This document shows positions 7,976 through 17,052 of a stretch of DNA of 59,574 bases, piece by piece. Source of the stretch: Bacteroidota bacterium. GTDB lineage: Bacteria > Bacteroidota > Bacteroidia > Bacteroidales > Porphyromonadaceae. The position numbers were made by a program, and so were the translations under genes. The stretch lies in NCBI GenBank assembly GCA_023395395.1, contig JAEWZH010000007.1, positions 1 to 59,574 on the forward strand, read 5' to 3'. The notes below the pieces were generated by a model. That model saw only the letters and a program-made list of their open reading frames with translations. It did not search any database and was not told the origin of the DNA. How positions within the stretch are numbered: the first letter of the stretch is position 1; each line of letters starts with the position of its first letter.

Positions 7976-10501
7976 TTACTTACTATTGCTCGGGTTAATA
8001 CTCTTTTTATAATCCTCAAGATGCTTCTTAAGATCGATAGGATTGGCTACTAATTCTTCACTCACAGCTATGTCTATGACCTGTTTGATATCCGTCACAT
8101 AGGCAAACTCTAAACCAGTGAGATACTCCTCCTTAATCTCCTCTATATCCTTACGGTTTTCCTCACACAGCACGACTGTCTTGATACCATAACGCTTTGC
8201 TGCAAGAATCTTCTCCTTAATCCCTCCGACAGGAAGCACTTTACCCCGAAGCGTAATCTCTCCGGTCATCGCAATATTAGGCTTTACCTTACGCTGGGTA
8301 AAGGTAGAAATCAGAGACGTCACCAAAGTAATACCAGCACTAGGTCCATCCTTAGGTATCGCCCCTTCTGGGACGTGAATATGGACATTCAAAGAGTCGA
8401 ATAATTCAAATGGGATACCATAGAACTTTGAATTGCTCTTGATATACTCCATTGCCAAAATCGCCGACTCCTTCATCACATCTCCAAGATTACCGGTAAC
8501 AGTAAGCTTACCTGATTTGGAAGGACTCACAGCGCTCTCTACCAATAATACCTCACCTCCGACACTGGTCCAAGCTAACCCGGTAACAACTCCAGCATTC
8601 TTATTGCCTTCATATCGTTCGTCAAGAAACTTAGGGGATCCAAGATACTCCTTCAAGTCGGTGGGATTAATGGTAATAGGCAACATCGTATCCTCTTCAC
8701 CCTCATCCTGAGCAGTAGCTATCTTTCGAGCCACTTTTCGAAGTAGTGACGCGATAGCCTTTTCTAGTTGACGGACACCACTTTCTCGTGTATATCCTTG
8801 GATAAGAGCGGCGATAGTCCTCTTACCAATCTTCACTTGACTTTTCAAAAGACCATGATTCTCTACCTCTTTTGGGATAAGATGTCGGGTAGCAATCTCA
8901 ATCTTCTCCTCAGTGATATAGCCACTAACCTCAATCATCTCCATACGATCACGAAGTGGGGCAGGAATATCTCCAATACTATTGGCTGTTGCGATAAAGA
9001 GTGCCTTACTTAAATCGTAGTCAATATCGAGGTAATTGTCGTGGAAAGTATTATTCTGTTCAGGATCCAGTACCTCTAGTAGCGCCGATGATGGATCGCC
9101 TTTGTAATCACTCGACAGCTTGTCTATCTCATCCAATACAAAGACAGGATTAGAGCTCCCTGCTTTGAGGAAACCCTTAATGATGCGTCCTGGCATAGCT
9201 CCGATATATGTACGCCTATGACCTCGAATCTCCGCCTCATCATGAAGACCACCTAGAGAGATACGTACATACTTACGCTTCAGTGCGTCTGCGATACTCT
9301 TTCCAAGAGAAGTCTTTCCAACTCCTGGAGGGCCATAAAGACAAATAATGGGGGAGCGCATATCCCCCTTTAGCTTCAATACCGCTAAGTGGTCTAGGAT
9401 TCGCTCCTTTACTTTATCCAGCCCGAAGTGATCCTTATTAAGAGTCGCTTCGGCATTCTTCATATTGAAGTTGTCCTTAGTGTATTCACCCCAAGGCAAC
9501 TCCAACATAGTCTCTAGGTATTGTGTCTGGATACTATAATCTGGGCTCTGACTAGGCATTCGCTGGAGCTTGGCAAGCTCTTTCTCAAAGATTACTTGTA
9601 CATCATCTCCCCACTTCTTATCCAGAGATCTCTTCTCTAATTCCTCTATTTCAGCATCCTCGCCACCTTGTAGCTCCTCTTTGATAACCCGCATCTGCTG
9701 CTGAAGGAAATAATCCTTCTGTTGCTTGTCCATATCTGTGCGGGCTCGCTGATTAATCTCGTGCTTCAACTCTGCCTGCGCCAGACTCTTATTGAGTGAA
9801 CGCAACATCTGGAATGCACGTGTCTTAATGTCATCAAGCATCAAGAGCGAAATCCGCTCATTCATAGTCTGAGGGAAATAAGTACAAGCAAAGTTCACAA
9901 TCCCCTCTTGGTGCGTCATTTTCATCAAGCTAGAGATAAACTGCTTAGGAGTGTCACCCTGAAGAATCATTTGTTTCATCATGGTCTCCTTCAGTAGCTC
10001 TGTCAGAGCTTGATATTCCATATCTTCCTCTGCTGGATGTATATCCTCCATCAGACGATACTTACCCATCCAATAAGGTTCCGTACGCGTCAATTGTGTC
10101 AGCTCCGCTCTCTGTTTCCCCTGTAGGATTACAGTAACCAGATCATCATTCACTTCCATGAGACGTACCACCTCAGCAATGGTTCCAAAGGGGACAAGAT
10201 CCTCCATCTTCGGATCCTCCATCTCTGGATTTTTTTGGGAGACAACCAGTATATGCCTATCTCGCTTATCTTCCAGGCTATCCACAATCATTCTACTTTT
10301 TACTCGTGAGACCATCACAGGAATAGTCACCGCAGGAAAAAGTAGCATATCTCTGAGTGGGAGTACAGGGAGTGTTTTATTTAGCTTTTTACTATTGAGA
10401 CTATAGTCAGGCATTTCTCCCTCTGGTATAATCATTGGTAACATCTGTGACATTCCACCTGTTCCCTCGTCAAAATCATTCATAAGAAAATCATTTTTCA
10501 T
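7976..10501 (-). CDS. lon: ATP-dependent Lon protease
   Basis: This is the soluble AAA+ serine protease that degrades misfolded and regulatory proteins. The LON substrate-binding domain spans about 40-250 (VLPLRDMLLFPAV), followed by a coiled coil. The AAA+ module has Walker A GPPGVGKT at 390-397 and Walker B VFVLDEID at 453-460. The proteolytic domain carries the Ser-Lys dyad in PKDGPSAG (Ser721) and GGIKEK (Lys764). At 841 residues it has the longer N-terminus usual in Bacteroidota; Met7 is an alternative start. The gene follows aroB by 50 bases and nearly abuts ychF. Confidence 0.98.
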   Translation of the reverse strand: MKNDFLMNDFDEGTGGMSQMLPMIIPEGEMPDYSLNSKKLNKTLPVLPLRDMLLFPAVTIPVMVSRVKSRMIVDSLEDKRDRHILVVSQKNPEMEDPKMEDLVPFGTIAEVVRLMEVNDDLVTVILQGKQRAELTQLTRTEPYWMGKYRLMEDIHPAEEDMEYQALTELLKETMMKQMILQGDTPKQFISSLMKMTHQEGIVNFACTYFPQTMNERISLLMLDDIKTRAFQMLRSLNKSLAQAELKHEINQRARTDMDKQQKDYFLQQQMRVIKEELQGGEDAEIEELEKRSLDKKWGDDVQVIFEKELAKLQRMPSQSPDYSIQTQYLETMLELPWGEYTKDNFNMKNAEATLNKDHFGLDKVKERILDHLAVLKLKGDMRSPIICLYGPPGVGKTSLGKSIADALKRKYVRISLGGLHDEAEIRGHRRTYIGAMPGRIIKGFLKAGSSNPVFVLDEIDKLSSDYKGDPSSALLEVLDPEQNNTFHDNYLDIDYDLSKALFIATANSIGDIPAPLRDRMEMIEVSGYITEEKIEIATRHLIPKEVENHGLLKSQVKIGKRTIAALIQGYTRESGVRQLEKAIASLLRKVARKIATAQDEGEEDTMLPITINPTDLKEYLGSPKFLDERYEGNKNAGVVTGLAWTSVGGEVLLVESAVSPSKSGKLTVTGNLGDVMKESAILAMEYIKSNSKFYGIPFELFDSLNVHIHVPEGAIPKDGPSAGITLVTSLISTFTQRKVKPNIAMTGEITLRGKVLPVGGIKEKILAAKRYGIKTVVLCEENRKDIEEIKEEYLTGLEFAYVTDIKQVIDIAVSEELVANPIDLKKHLEDYKKSINPSNSK

Positions 10502-10551
10502 CCTAATTCGTCATCCTCCCTTATAAATAAAGCAAATAGTATGCCAATGCC

Positions 10552-11574
10552 CTACCCTATAAAATCTCTGTAAAAGTCTAAAGCCTCCTCCCACTGCTCA
10601 CGACCGATCTTCTCTACAAAAGGACGACCCACATCACGCAACAATACCATAGATAGTATACCATCTTCCACTCGCTTCTTATCCTTCAGTGCCAGCTCCC
10701 ATAATGCTTCATAATCGTCACAATCAAAAAAGAACTTGGGAAACTGCCCTTTGACTGCCCTAGACACTGTAGTCAAGAGCTTCTCATCTAATCCAAACCA
10801 CTTATAAGAGATATATAGTGCCACCACAATACCTGCTGCCACTGCAGTCCCATGAGAGATGGCGTGCTCCCGACCCAAAGCAAGTGCTTCAATTGCATGC
10901 GCAAAGGTATGTCCGAGGTTGAGCTGTGCTCTATTACCCACATCAAAGAGATCCTCATGCACTACATCTAGTTTAAACTGCATCACCCTTCCCATCAATT
11001 GTGGTGAGAGTTTCTCTAACCCCAAAATTTCTTCCAAACAATCACTATCTATCAATAGGCCATACTTCAGAAGCTCGCCCATTCCAGAATGAATCTCTTT
11101 ATCAGGGAGCGTTTCTAAAAATGTAAGTGATACCCATACCCTCTCGGCTTCGTAAAAAGTCCCCACCATATTCTTGGCTCCTCCAAAGTTTATGGCAGTC
11201 TTTCCCCCTACTGAAGCATCAATCATACCTAATAGTGTAGTAGGGATATGGACCAAGTGGACACCTCTCATATAAGTACTAGCGACAAAACCACCCAAAT
11301 CACTTATAGCACCGCCTCCGAGTGTCACCAAATAATCTTGCCTAGTATAGCCAAGCTCCAAAAGGCTCTGCCAAAGATACTGTACTACCTCTAGGCTTTT
11401 CCCTTCCTCTCCTTCAGGCACCACGAGTAGATCTGCCTCCTCATTGGCTATAAGCGGATAGCAGAGCTCCATAGTGGTTTCATCCACTAGGAGCCCTACC
11501 CTATGAGACGAGGCAAGCTCAGCAAGTCGCTGAGCTATATCCTCGATATTTAAAATAGCTATATCTGCTGTCAC
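10552..11574 (-). CDS. aroB: 3-dehydroquinate synthase
   Basis: This enzyme converts DAHP to 3-dehydroquinate with NAD and a divalent metal, the second step of the shikimate pathway. Family signatures include the GGGAISDLGGFVASTYMRG nucleotide-binding segment, GGKTAINFGGAKNMVGTFYEP-type sequence (here ending YEA), and metal-binding residues in HAISHGTAVAAG and NLGHTFAHAIE. The frame stays open upstream through alaS to 11745. I choose GTG 11572-11574, five bases after the alaS stop, because residues before it only mirror the alaS coding sequence. This gives 340 residues, close to the family length. ATG at 11619 is the alternative. Confidence 0.9.
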   Translation of the reverse strand: MTADIAILNIEDIAQRLAELASSHRVGLLVDETTMELCYPLIANEEADLLVVPEGEEGKSLEVVQYLWQSLLELGYTRQDYLVTLGGGAISDLGGFVASTYMRGVHLVHIPTTLLGMIDASVGGKTAINFGGAKNMVGTFYEAERVWVSLTFLETLPDKEIHSGMGELLKYGLLIDSDCLEEILGLEKLSPQLMGRVMQFKLDVVHEDLFDVGNRAQLNLGHTFAHAIEALALGREHAISHGTAVAAGIVVALYISYKWFGLDEKLLTTVSRAVKGQFPKFFFDCDDYEALWELALKDKKRVEDGILSMVLLRDVGRPFVEKIGREQWEEALDFYRDFIG

Positions 11575-11578
11575 TCGC

Positions 11579-14206
11579 TTATAATCCAAGTTTATCAAGC
11601 ACCTCCTTGATGGCAACATCAAGTCCCTCCGGCTTCTTTCCTCCAGCTGTGGCAAAGCTAGGCTGTCCGCCACCGCCACCTTGGATGTGTTTCCCAGCCT
11701 CACGCACCAAAGTGCCGGCATTATACCCCTTAGCGACCAGACCATCCGAAAGCATCAGTGTCAATACTGCTTTACCGTCATCATTAGATCCAGCGACAAA
11801 TACAAACTCCTCTTCCTTAGCCAGCGCCTTGACGCCAAATGCAATATCCTTAGCCATAGATGAGGAGACTGAAACATGAAGGTGATAAAGGATTACTCCT
11901 CCCCTATCTTCTCCCTTCTGCATCAATTCCTCCACGATTGCATGTTTGCGCTCATCAAGAGCCTGTCTTAGTTCTTTCCGTAGTTGTTCGTCCTCCGAGA
12001 GCATTCTTTCAATCGACTTTACTAAGTCTGGTGTATTTTGGAAGAGCCCTTGAAGCTCAAACATCATATCCTGGAGAACAAAGTAATATTCATCAGCCCC
12101 CACACCGGTTACGGCTTCGATACGACGTATGCCAGCGGCAATCGAGTTTTCCGATACAATTCTAAACGAACCAATCACTCCTGTGCTTGAAACGTGTGTA
12201 CCGCCACAGAGTTCGATAGAATTACCATATTTAATCACACGAACCTCCTCACCATACTTCTCTCCGAAAAATGCCATTGCACCCATCGCTTTAGCTTCGT
12301 CTATCGGCATCGAGCGATGCTCCTCTCGAATACTATCTTGGCGGATAGCCTCATTAACTTTCCGCTCCACCATACGAAGCTCTTCTTTGGTCATCTTCGA
12401 GAAGTGGGAAAAGTCAAATCGAAGCAGTTTGTCACTCACAAATGATCCCTTTTGCTCCACATGCTCTCCGAGTACCTCACGAAGTGCGTGATGCAACAAG
12501 TGAGTCGCACTATGATTGGCCTCTGTACTCCGGCGACGCTTCACATCGATCTTGCCGACAAACGTCTGTTCGGGATTGGTCGGCACCTTTTCCAATACGG
12601 ATATCGGAAGGTTATTTTCCTTGACTGTATCAAGTACTTTAATCACTTCGCCATCCTCCAGACCTACGAGTGTACCTTGGTCACCAATTTGACCACCACC
12701 CTCAGCATAGAATGGATTTCGGCTCAATACTACCTGCACACTTTTCTGCTTTTTCTGCTCTATCTCGCGATAGCGTAGAATCTCTGTCTCAGCTTCCTCG
12801 AAGTCGTAGCCCACAAACTCTCCCTCGCCCTGATGTAGCTCTATCCAATCACTTGCAGTGATATGAGCCGCACTCCTCGCACGCTCTTTTTGCTTCTGCA
12901 TCTCTACCTCAAAACCTTTGAGGTCTGCTCCTAAACCACGCTCCCTAAGGATAAGCTCTGTAAGATCTGTGGGAAAACCATAGGTATCATATAGTTCGAA
13001 TACCACCGTTCCGGGCAACATCTTTTCATCATCCTTTATATTCTCCTGGATATGCTGTTCTAAGAGAGACATTCCTGTCTCTAAAGTACGGAGAAATGAA
13101 GACTCCTCCTGCATGATTACCTTGGTAATAATTCCCTCCTGGTGCTTGAGTTCTGGATAATGCTCTCCCATCGACTCTATCAGTGTAGGTAAGAGCTTGT
13201 ACAAGAATGGTTCGTGCTGGCCCAAGAAAGTATATCCGTAGCGCACAGCCCTACGCAGGATACGACGAATCACATATCCTGCCTTGGCATTACTAGGCAA
13301 TTGACCATCAGTAATACTAAAAGCAATCGTACGTACGTGGTCAGCAATCACTCGCATTGCGACATCCTGATCCTCACTATCCCCATACTTTACCCTAGAC
13401 AGTTCTGCGACCTTTGCGATAAGCGGAGTGAATACATCTGTATCGTAATTACTCCTCTTGCCTTGGAGCGCCATACATAGACGCTCCAATCCCATTCCGG
13501 TATCGATGACCTTGTTAGGCAAAGAGACAAGCGAACCATCTGCCCTACGGTTATACTGCATGAATACGAGATTCCATATCTCTACTACCTGAGGGTGATC
13601 CCTATTCACTAAGCTTTTACCATCTACTAGCTTTCGCTCCTCATCAGATCTAAGGTCTACATGAATCTCAGAGCAAGGACCACATGGCCCTGTCTCGCCC
13701 ATCTCCCAGAAATTATCATGCTTATTACCATCGATAATCCTTTCGGGACTGATGTGTTCCTTCCAAAAAGCTTCTGCCTCCTCGTCTCTCTCTAGCCCTT
13801 CGTCCGAAGCCCCCTCAAAAATGGTGACATATAGCCTATCCTTGTCGATGCCATATACCTCAGTGAGTAGCTCCCACGCCCAAGCGATAGCCTCCTGCTT
13901 GAAATAGTCCCCAAAGCTCCAATTGCCCAACATCTCAAACATCGTATGATGGTAGGTGTCATGACCGACCTCCTCAAGGTCATTGTGCTTGCCACTGACA
14001 CGGAGGCACTTCTGACTATCAGCAATACGGTTATATTTAATGGGTGCGTTACCGAGGATAATATCCTTAAACTGATTCATCCCCGCATTGGTAAACATCA
14101 ATGTAGGGTCATCCTTTATCACCATAGGTGCAGAGGGTACTATTTTATGTCCTTTCCCCTCAAAAAACTCCAAAAATCTCCCCCTTATCTCCTTTACTGT
14201 CATCAT
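11579..14206 (-). CDS. alaS: Alanyl-tRNA synthetase
   Basis: This enzyme attaches alanine to tRNA-Ala and edits mischarged Ser/Gly. The class II catalytic domain is N-terminal (MFTNAGMNQFKDIILG, MFEMLGNWSFGDYFK). The editing domain carries the zinc ligands H565-SAT-H569 and C667-GGT-H671. The C-Ala domain ends with the glycine-rich GGGGQPSFATAGGK. Length 875 is normal. It is the first gene of the alaS-aroB-lon-ychF run, with a minus-strand -7 element at 14246-14253. Confidence 0.98.
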   Translation of the reverse strand: MMTVKEIRGRFLEFFEGKGHKIVPSAPMVIKDDPTLMFTNAGMNQFKDIILGNAPIKYNRIADSQKCLRVSGKHNDLEEVGHDTYHHTMFEMLGNWSFGDYFKQEAIAWAWELLTEVYGIDKDRLYVTIFEGASDEGLERDEEAEAFWKEHISPERIIDGNKHDNFWEMGETGPCGPCSEIHVDLRSDEERKLVDGKSLVNRDHPQVVEIWNLVFMQYNRRADGSLVSLPNKVIDTGMGLERLCMALQGKRSNYDTDVFTPLIAKVAELSRVKYGDSEDQDVAMRVIADHVRTIAFSITDGQLPSNAKAGYVIRRILRRAVRYGYTFLGQHEPFLYKLLPTLIESMGEHYPELKHQEGIITKVIMQEESSFLRTLETGMSLLEQHIQENIKDDEKMLPGTVVFELYDTYGFPTDLTELILRERGLGADLKGFEVEMQKQKERARSAAHITASDWIELHQGEGEFVGYDFEEAETEILRYREIEQKKQKSVQVVLSRNPFYAEGGGQIGDQGTLVGLEDGEVIKVLDTVKENNLPISVLEKVPTNPEQTFVGKIDVKRRRSTEANHSATHLLHHALREVLGEHVEQKGSFVSDKLLRFDFSHFSKMTKEELRMVERKVNEAIRQDSIREEHRSMPIDEAKAMGAMAFFGEKYGEEVRVIKYGNSIELCGGTHVSSTGVIGSFRIVSENSIAAGIRRIEAVTGVGADEYYFVLQDMMFELQGLFQNTPDLVKSIERMLSEDEQLRKELRQALDERKHAIVEELMQKGEDRGGVILYHLHVSVSSSMAKDIAFGVKALAKEEEFVFVAGSNDDGKAVLTLMLSDGLVAKGYNAGTLVREAGKHIQGGGGGQPSFATAGGKKPEGLDVAIKEVLDKLGL

Positions 14207-14245
14207 ATACTCAAAATGGTCTCAACAGATACATTTATTAATTGG

Positions 14246-14253
14246 CAAAGATA
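14246..14253 (-). promoter_or_regulatory. Predicted -7 element for alaS operon
   Basis: The minus strand reads TATCTTTG, matching TAnnTTTG, 40 bases upstream of the alaS ATG. It is back to back with the DUF6078 promoter at 14305. Confidence 0.6.
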
Positions 14254-14304
14254 ACAAATATGTAGCAGTTATTGACACCTGTAAACAGATGTTGTATTAA
14301 TATG

Positions 14305-14312
14305 TACCTTTG
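14305..14312 (+). promoter_or_regulatory. Predicted -7 element for DUF6078 gene
   Basis: TACCTTTG matches TAnnTTTG. It rules out the GTG at 14312 as a start and supports ATG 14351. Confidence 0.55.
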
Positions 14313-14350
14313 TGACTGAAGTAAATAACTCAACAAGAAAAATAGCAAAT

Positions 14351-14842
14351 ATGAACACACCTACCAATCTCCTACCTAAAAGTGAAATAAAGTGGGACTT
14401 ACTGCCTTCTCATCTAACCAGTTGCATAGTAGCTGATTGCCCTTTTGCTGGGGGTTGCTTGCGCTATCTCAGCTACCACTATTCCAAGCCAGATGACTAT
14501 GCACATAGCTATCTCCATCCTCGAAGAGCTTCTATCGGAAGAGATTGCCAATACTACCTCCCCAACCACCTCTCCACACTTCCTCTGGGATTTACCAGAG
14601 GTCTTGGACTCGTCCCATCTGCGTATGCCAATCAAATCCGCCTCGAAATCATGGCTGAGTGTGGAATCAGTAAAGCGGCCTACTACAGATGGAGGAGAGG
14701 AAAGAGGATAATTTCGGAGCAAGAAAGAGATATATTGATTGGCATCTTCGGAAGATACAAAGTGAAAGCAGAACAGATTTTTGATAGCGAGATCGAGCGC
14801 TATCCTAGCTACTACTCCAGAAGTGTTGATAGCAAAGTCTAA
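14351..14842 (+). CDS. DUF6078-like hypothetical protein
   Basis: This is a 163-residue protein of unknown function resembling the Bacteroidota family DUF6078. It has a Cys-containing N-terminal part (CIVADCPFAGGCLRYLSYHY, three Cys that could bind metal). Conserved aromatic and Pro residues follow (CQYYLPNHLSTLPLGFTRGL). The C-terminal half resembles a helix-turn-helix (MAECGISKAAYYRWRRGKRIISEQERDILIGIFGRY), suggesting nucleic-acid binding. The open frame extends to GTG 14312, which lies on the promoter element, so ATG 14351 is chosen. It is immediately followed by the 22-bp palindrome array. Confidence 0.6.
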   Translation: MNTPTNLLPKSEIKWDLLPSHLTSCIVADCPFAGGCLRYLSYHYSKPDDYAHSYLHPRRASIGRDCQYYLPNHLSTLPLGFTRGLGLVPSAYANQIRLEIMAECGISKAAYYRWRRGKRIISEQERDILIGIFGRYKVKAEQIFDSEIERYPSYYSRSVDSKV

Positions 14843-14863
14843 AGCAATCCGACAGTCTCATGC

Positions 14864-14949
14864 TTTTTCAATATACTGAGACTGTAGTTTCAATACATAG
14901 AAACTAGATTTTCCATGTCTTTAGACTACAGTTTCTATATACAGACACT
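14864..14949. repeat. Array of 20-bp palindromes at exact 22-bp period (array 2)
   Basis: Four units share the layout six-base arm, eight-base spacer, six-base arm, separated by two bases: 14864-14883 (TTTTTC/GAGACT), 14886-14905 (AGTTTC/GAAACT), 14908-14927 (ATTTTC/TAGACT) and 14930-14949 (AGTTTC/GACACT). A fifth half-site, TGTTTC, follows at 14951-14956, one base out of phase. Arms and period match array 1 at 3088-3174. It lies between the DUF6078 stop and the promoter of the glutamate-fermentation operon. Function is unknown. Confidence 0.75.
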
Positions 14950-14956
14950 ATGTTTC

Positions 14957-15082
14957 AGAGTGGAAAAAAGTGATGCCTGTACCAAAACCTATGACACAAT
15001 ATTCTATAGCAACTATTATTGTTATTTAGCAAGTAATAGAGAAAAATAGGAATAATATGACAAATAAGTCTGTATTTATACT
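14957..15082. other. AT-rich spacer before the glutamate-fermentation promoter
   Basis: This completes the roughly 340-base gap before glmS. I see no gene, no cobalamin-riboswitch B12 box and no terminator here; it is AT-rich sequence only. Confidence 0.4.
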
Positions 15083-15090
15083 TACCTTTG
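15083..15090 (+). promoter_or_regulatory. Predicted -7 element for the glutamate-fermentation operon
   Basis: TACCTTTG matches TAnnTTTG, 95 bases upstream of glmS. The roughly 90-base leader contains no B12-box-like motif, so a cobalamin riboswitch is not evident despite the B12-dependent product. Confidence 0.55.
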
Positions 15091-15185
15091 CGTCGTGATT
15101 GAGTTGGAGAGCAAAGAAATACCTCTCCACTCTGTAGTTTACAACCCTAATATTAGCTCAAGAATTAACTAGAGTATTTGTGACT

Positions 15186-15596
15186 ATGAATGGAAAGACC
15201 GTTGTGACAGGAGTGATTGGAGCAGACGCTCATGCGGTAGGCAATAAGATTATTGCGTTTGCACTCACTCAAGCAGGATACAATGTGGTAAATCTTGGCG
15301 TGATGGTTTCGCAAACAGAGTTTATCAACGCTGCAATTGAGACGAATGCAGATGCAATCCTAGTATCCTCGCTCTATGGGCACGGTGAGATTGACTGCCA
15401 AGGTCTTCGCGAGAAGTGCGATGAGGCAGGACTGAAGGGCATTCCGCTATTAGCTGGTGGTAACCTCGTAGTAGGCAAGCAGGAATTTACCGATGTGGAA
15501 GCTCGCTTCAAGAAAATGGGCTTCGACTGTGTATATCCACCTAATACCCCAATTGAAACCACTATAGCAGACCTTGACAAGATTCTAGGTTTATAA
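15186..15596 (+). CDS. glmS: Glutamate mutase sigma (B12-binding) subunit
   Basis: This is the small subunit of adenosylcobalamin-dependent glutamate mutase, which rearranges L-glutamate to (2S,3S)-3-methylaspartate. With ATG 15186 the cobalamin motif D14-x-H16-x-x-G19 puts the axial histidine at residue 16, as in the Clostridium cochlearium protein. SSLYGHG and LLAGGNLVVG complete the Rossmann-like B12 site. The product has 136 residues, nearly identical in length to clostridial GlmS. A GTG at 15180 would add two residues. It is first in an operon of nine plus-strand genes. Confidence 0.96.
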   Translation: MNGKTVVTGVIGADAHAVGNKIIAFALTQAGYNVVNLGVMVSQTEFINAAIETNADAILVSSLYGHGEIDCQGLREKCDEAGLKGIPLLAGGNLVVGKQEFTDVEARFKKMGFDCVYPPNTPIETTIADLDKILGL

Positions 15597-15620
15597 GTTA
15601 CATGCAATTTGTAACTAGAT

Positions 15621-17009
15621 ATGAAGTACCTAACCGCTGACTTCGGGAGTACATATACCAAGGTGACTGCCATCGACACCGAAAAGTGTGAGATAGTAGC
15701 TACCGGTGCTGCTTTTACCACCATCGAGACTGATGTGATGGAAGGGCTTGGCAATGCTCTTGAGGAGCTCGACAAAAAGATTGGGACCCCTTGGGAGTAT
15801 GATCGATTTCTCTGCTGCAGTAGCGCAGCTGGAGGGCTCAAGATGGTCGCCTCTGGCTTGGTGCCAGATCTGACAGCCAAGGCAGCGCGAACGGCAGCAA
15901 GTAGCGCAGGGGCAAAGGTGGTCAAGACCTACTCCTTTGAGATCAGTCGTAAGGAGGCTGAGGAGATAGAGCAGATAGCTCCAGATTTAATCCTGCTCTG
16001 TGGAGGTACAGATGGAGGTAATCGTGAAACGGTTATCAATAATGCTCGCACGCTATCAAAGGTAAAAGGCAACTTTACCATTGTCATGGCAGGCAACAAA
16101 AACGCAGCTGATGATGTGGCACAGATATTGGAGGGAGCCGGTAGACCCTATGTGGTAACCGACAATGTGATGCCCGACTTCAATACACTCAATGTGCAAC
16201 CTGCGAAGGAGTGCATCATGCAATTGTTTATCGATCGTATCATCGAAGCAAAAGGATTGAGCAAAGCTCAAGCAAAAGCGAATAATGAGATTATCCCTAC
16301 ACCGTTGGCAGTACTCAATGCTTGCGAGTTACTCAGCAAAGGGACTCACAACGTAGAGGGGATTGGAGAATTACTCGCCATTGACCTTGGAGGCGCCACA
16401 ACGGATGTATATTCGATAGCCACTGGAGAACCTACCGCCCCTAACATTGTGCAGAGAGGACTCCCAGAACCACCGAGCAAACGAACCGTAGAGGGAGATC
16501 TCGGTATGCGCTATAGCCTTGCTTCTCTTGCCGAAGAAATTGATTTTTTTGAGGCGGCAAAGCCTTTGGGTCTCTCCGTCGAAGATTTTGAGGAGTGGGT
16601 AGAGACATGCACCACTACACCTTCACGCCGAGCAGAGAATACTCGTGAGGCTAATCTGGAGAAAGCGCTGGCGAAAGGAGCTGTTTCGATAGCGACCAAG
16701 CGACATGTTGGTCACATCAAATCGGTGTACACCCCTATGGGACAGCTCTTCACTATCGATGGTAAAGATCTTTCTAAAGTGGAGAACGTACTCGGTATTG
16801 GTGGGGCAATCATCCACAGTGATGATCCTGCTTACATATTGAGTGGCACTGTGTTTGAGCCCACCAATTATGAGTCGGCAAAACCAAAAGCGCCATCATT
16901 CTATATAGATAAGACATACATTACAGCCTCAATGGGGCTACTGAGTGCTGAACTTCCCGATGTCGCTCTCAAGATTCTAAAGAAAGAGCTTGAAGAGGTA
17001 GGACGATAA
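15621..17009 (+). CDS. glmL: GlmL/MutL, glutamate mutase-associated ATPase
   Basis: This protein lies between the two mutase subunit genes, as in clostridia, and is thought to reactivate or protect the B12 enzyme. It belongs to the MutL family within the actin/Hsp70-like ATPases and is unrelated to the mismatch-repair MutL. Phosphate-binding motifs are DFGSTYTKV near the N-terminus and LAIDLGGATTDVYS in the middle. GGTDGGN and LGIGGAIIHS also fit the family. Length is 462. It starts 24 bases after glmS. Confidence 0.93.
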   Translation: MKYLTADFGSTYTKVTAIDTEKCEIVATGAAFTTIETDVMEGLGNALEELDKKIGTPWEYDRFLCCSSAAGGLKMVASGLVPDLTAKAARTAASSAGAKVVKTYSFEISRKEAEEIEQIAPDLILLCGGTDGGNRETVINNARTLSKVKGNFTIVMAGNKNAADDVAQILEGAGRPYVVTDNVMPDFNTLNVQPAKECIMQLFIDRIIEAKGLSKAQAKANNEIIPTPLAVLNACELLSKGTHNVEGIGELLAIDLGGATTDVYSIATGEPTAPNIVQRGLPEPPSKRTVEGDLGMRYSLASLAEEIDFFEAAKPLGLSVEDFEEWVETCTTTPSRRAENTREANLEKALAKGAVSIATKRHVGHIKSVYTPMGQLFTIDGKDLSKVENVLGIGGAIIHSDDPAYILSGTVFEPTNYESAKPKAPSFYIDKTYITASMGLLSAELPDVALKILKKELEEVGR

Positions 17010-17052
17010 TAACGCAATTATTAACAACCCACACATTATACATATAACCAGT

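Noticed and set aside
15091..15185. Possible cobalamin riboswitch before glmS
   Set aside because: No B12-box sequence or suitable multi-stem fold is visible in the short leader.
15621..17009. Mismatch-repair MutL
   Set aside because: The motifs and the position between glmS and glmE show the glutamate-mutase-associated MutL family, which is unrelated.
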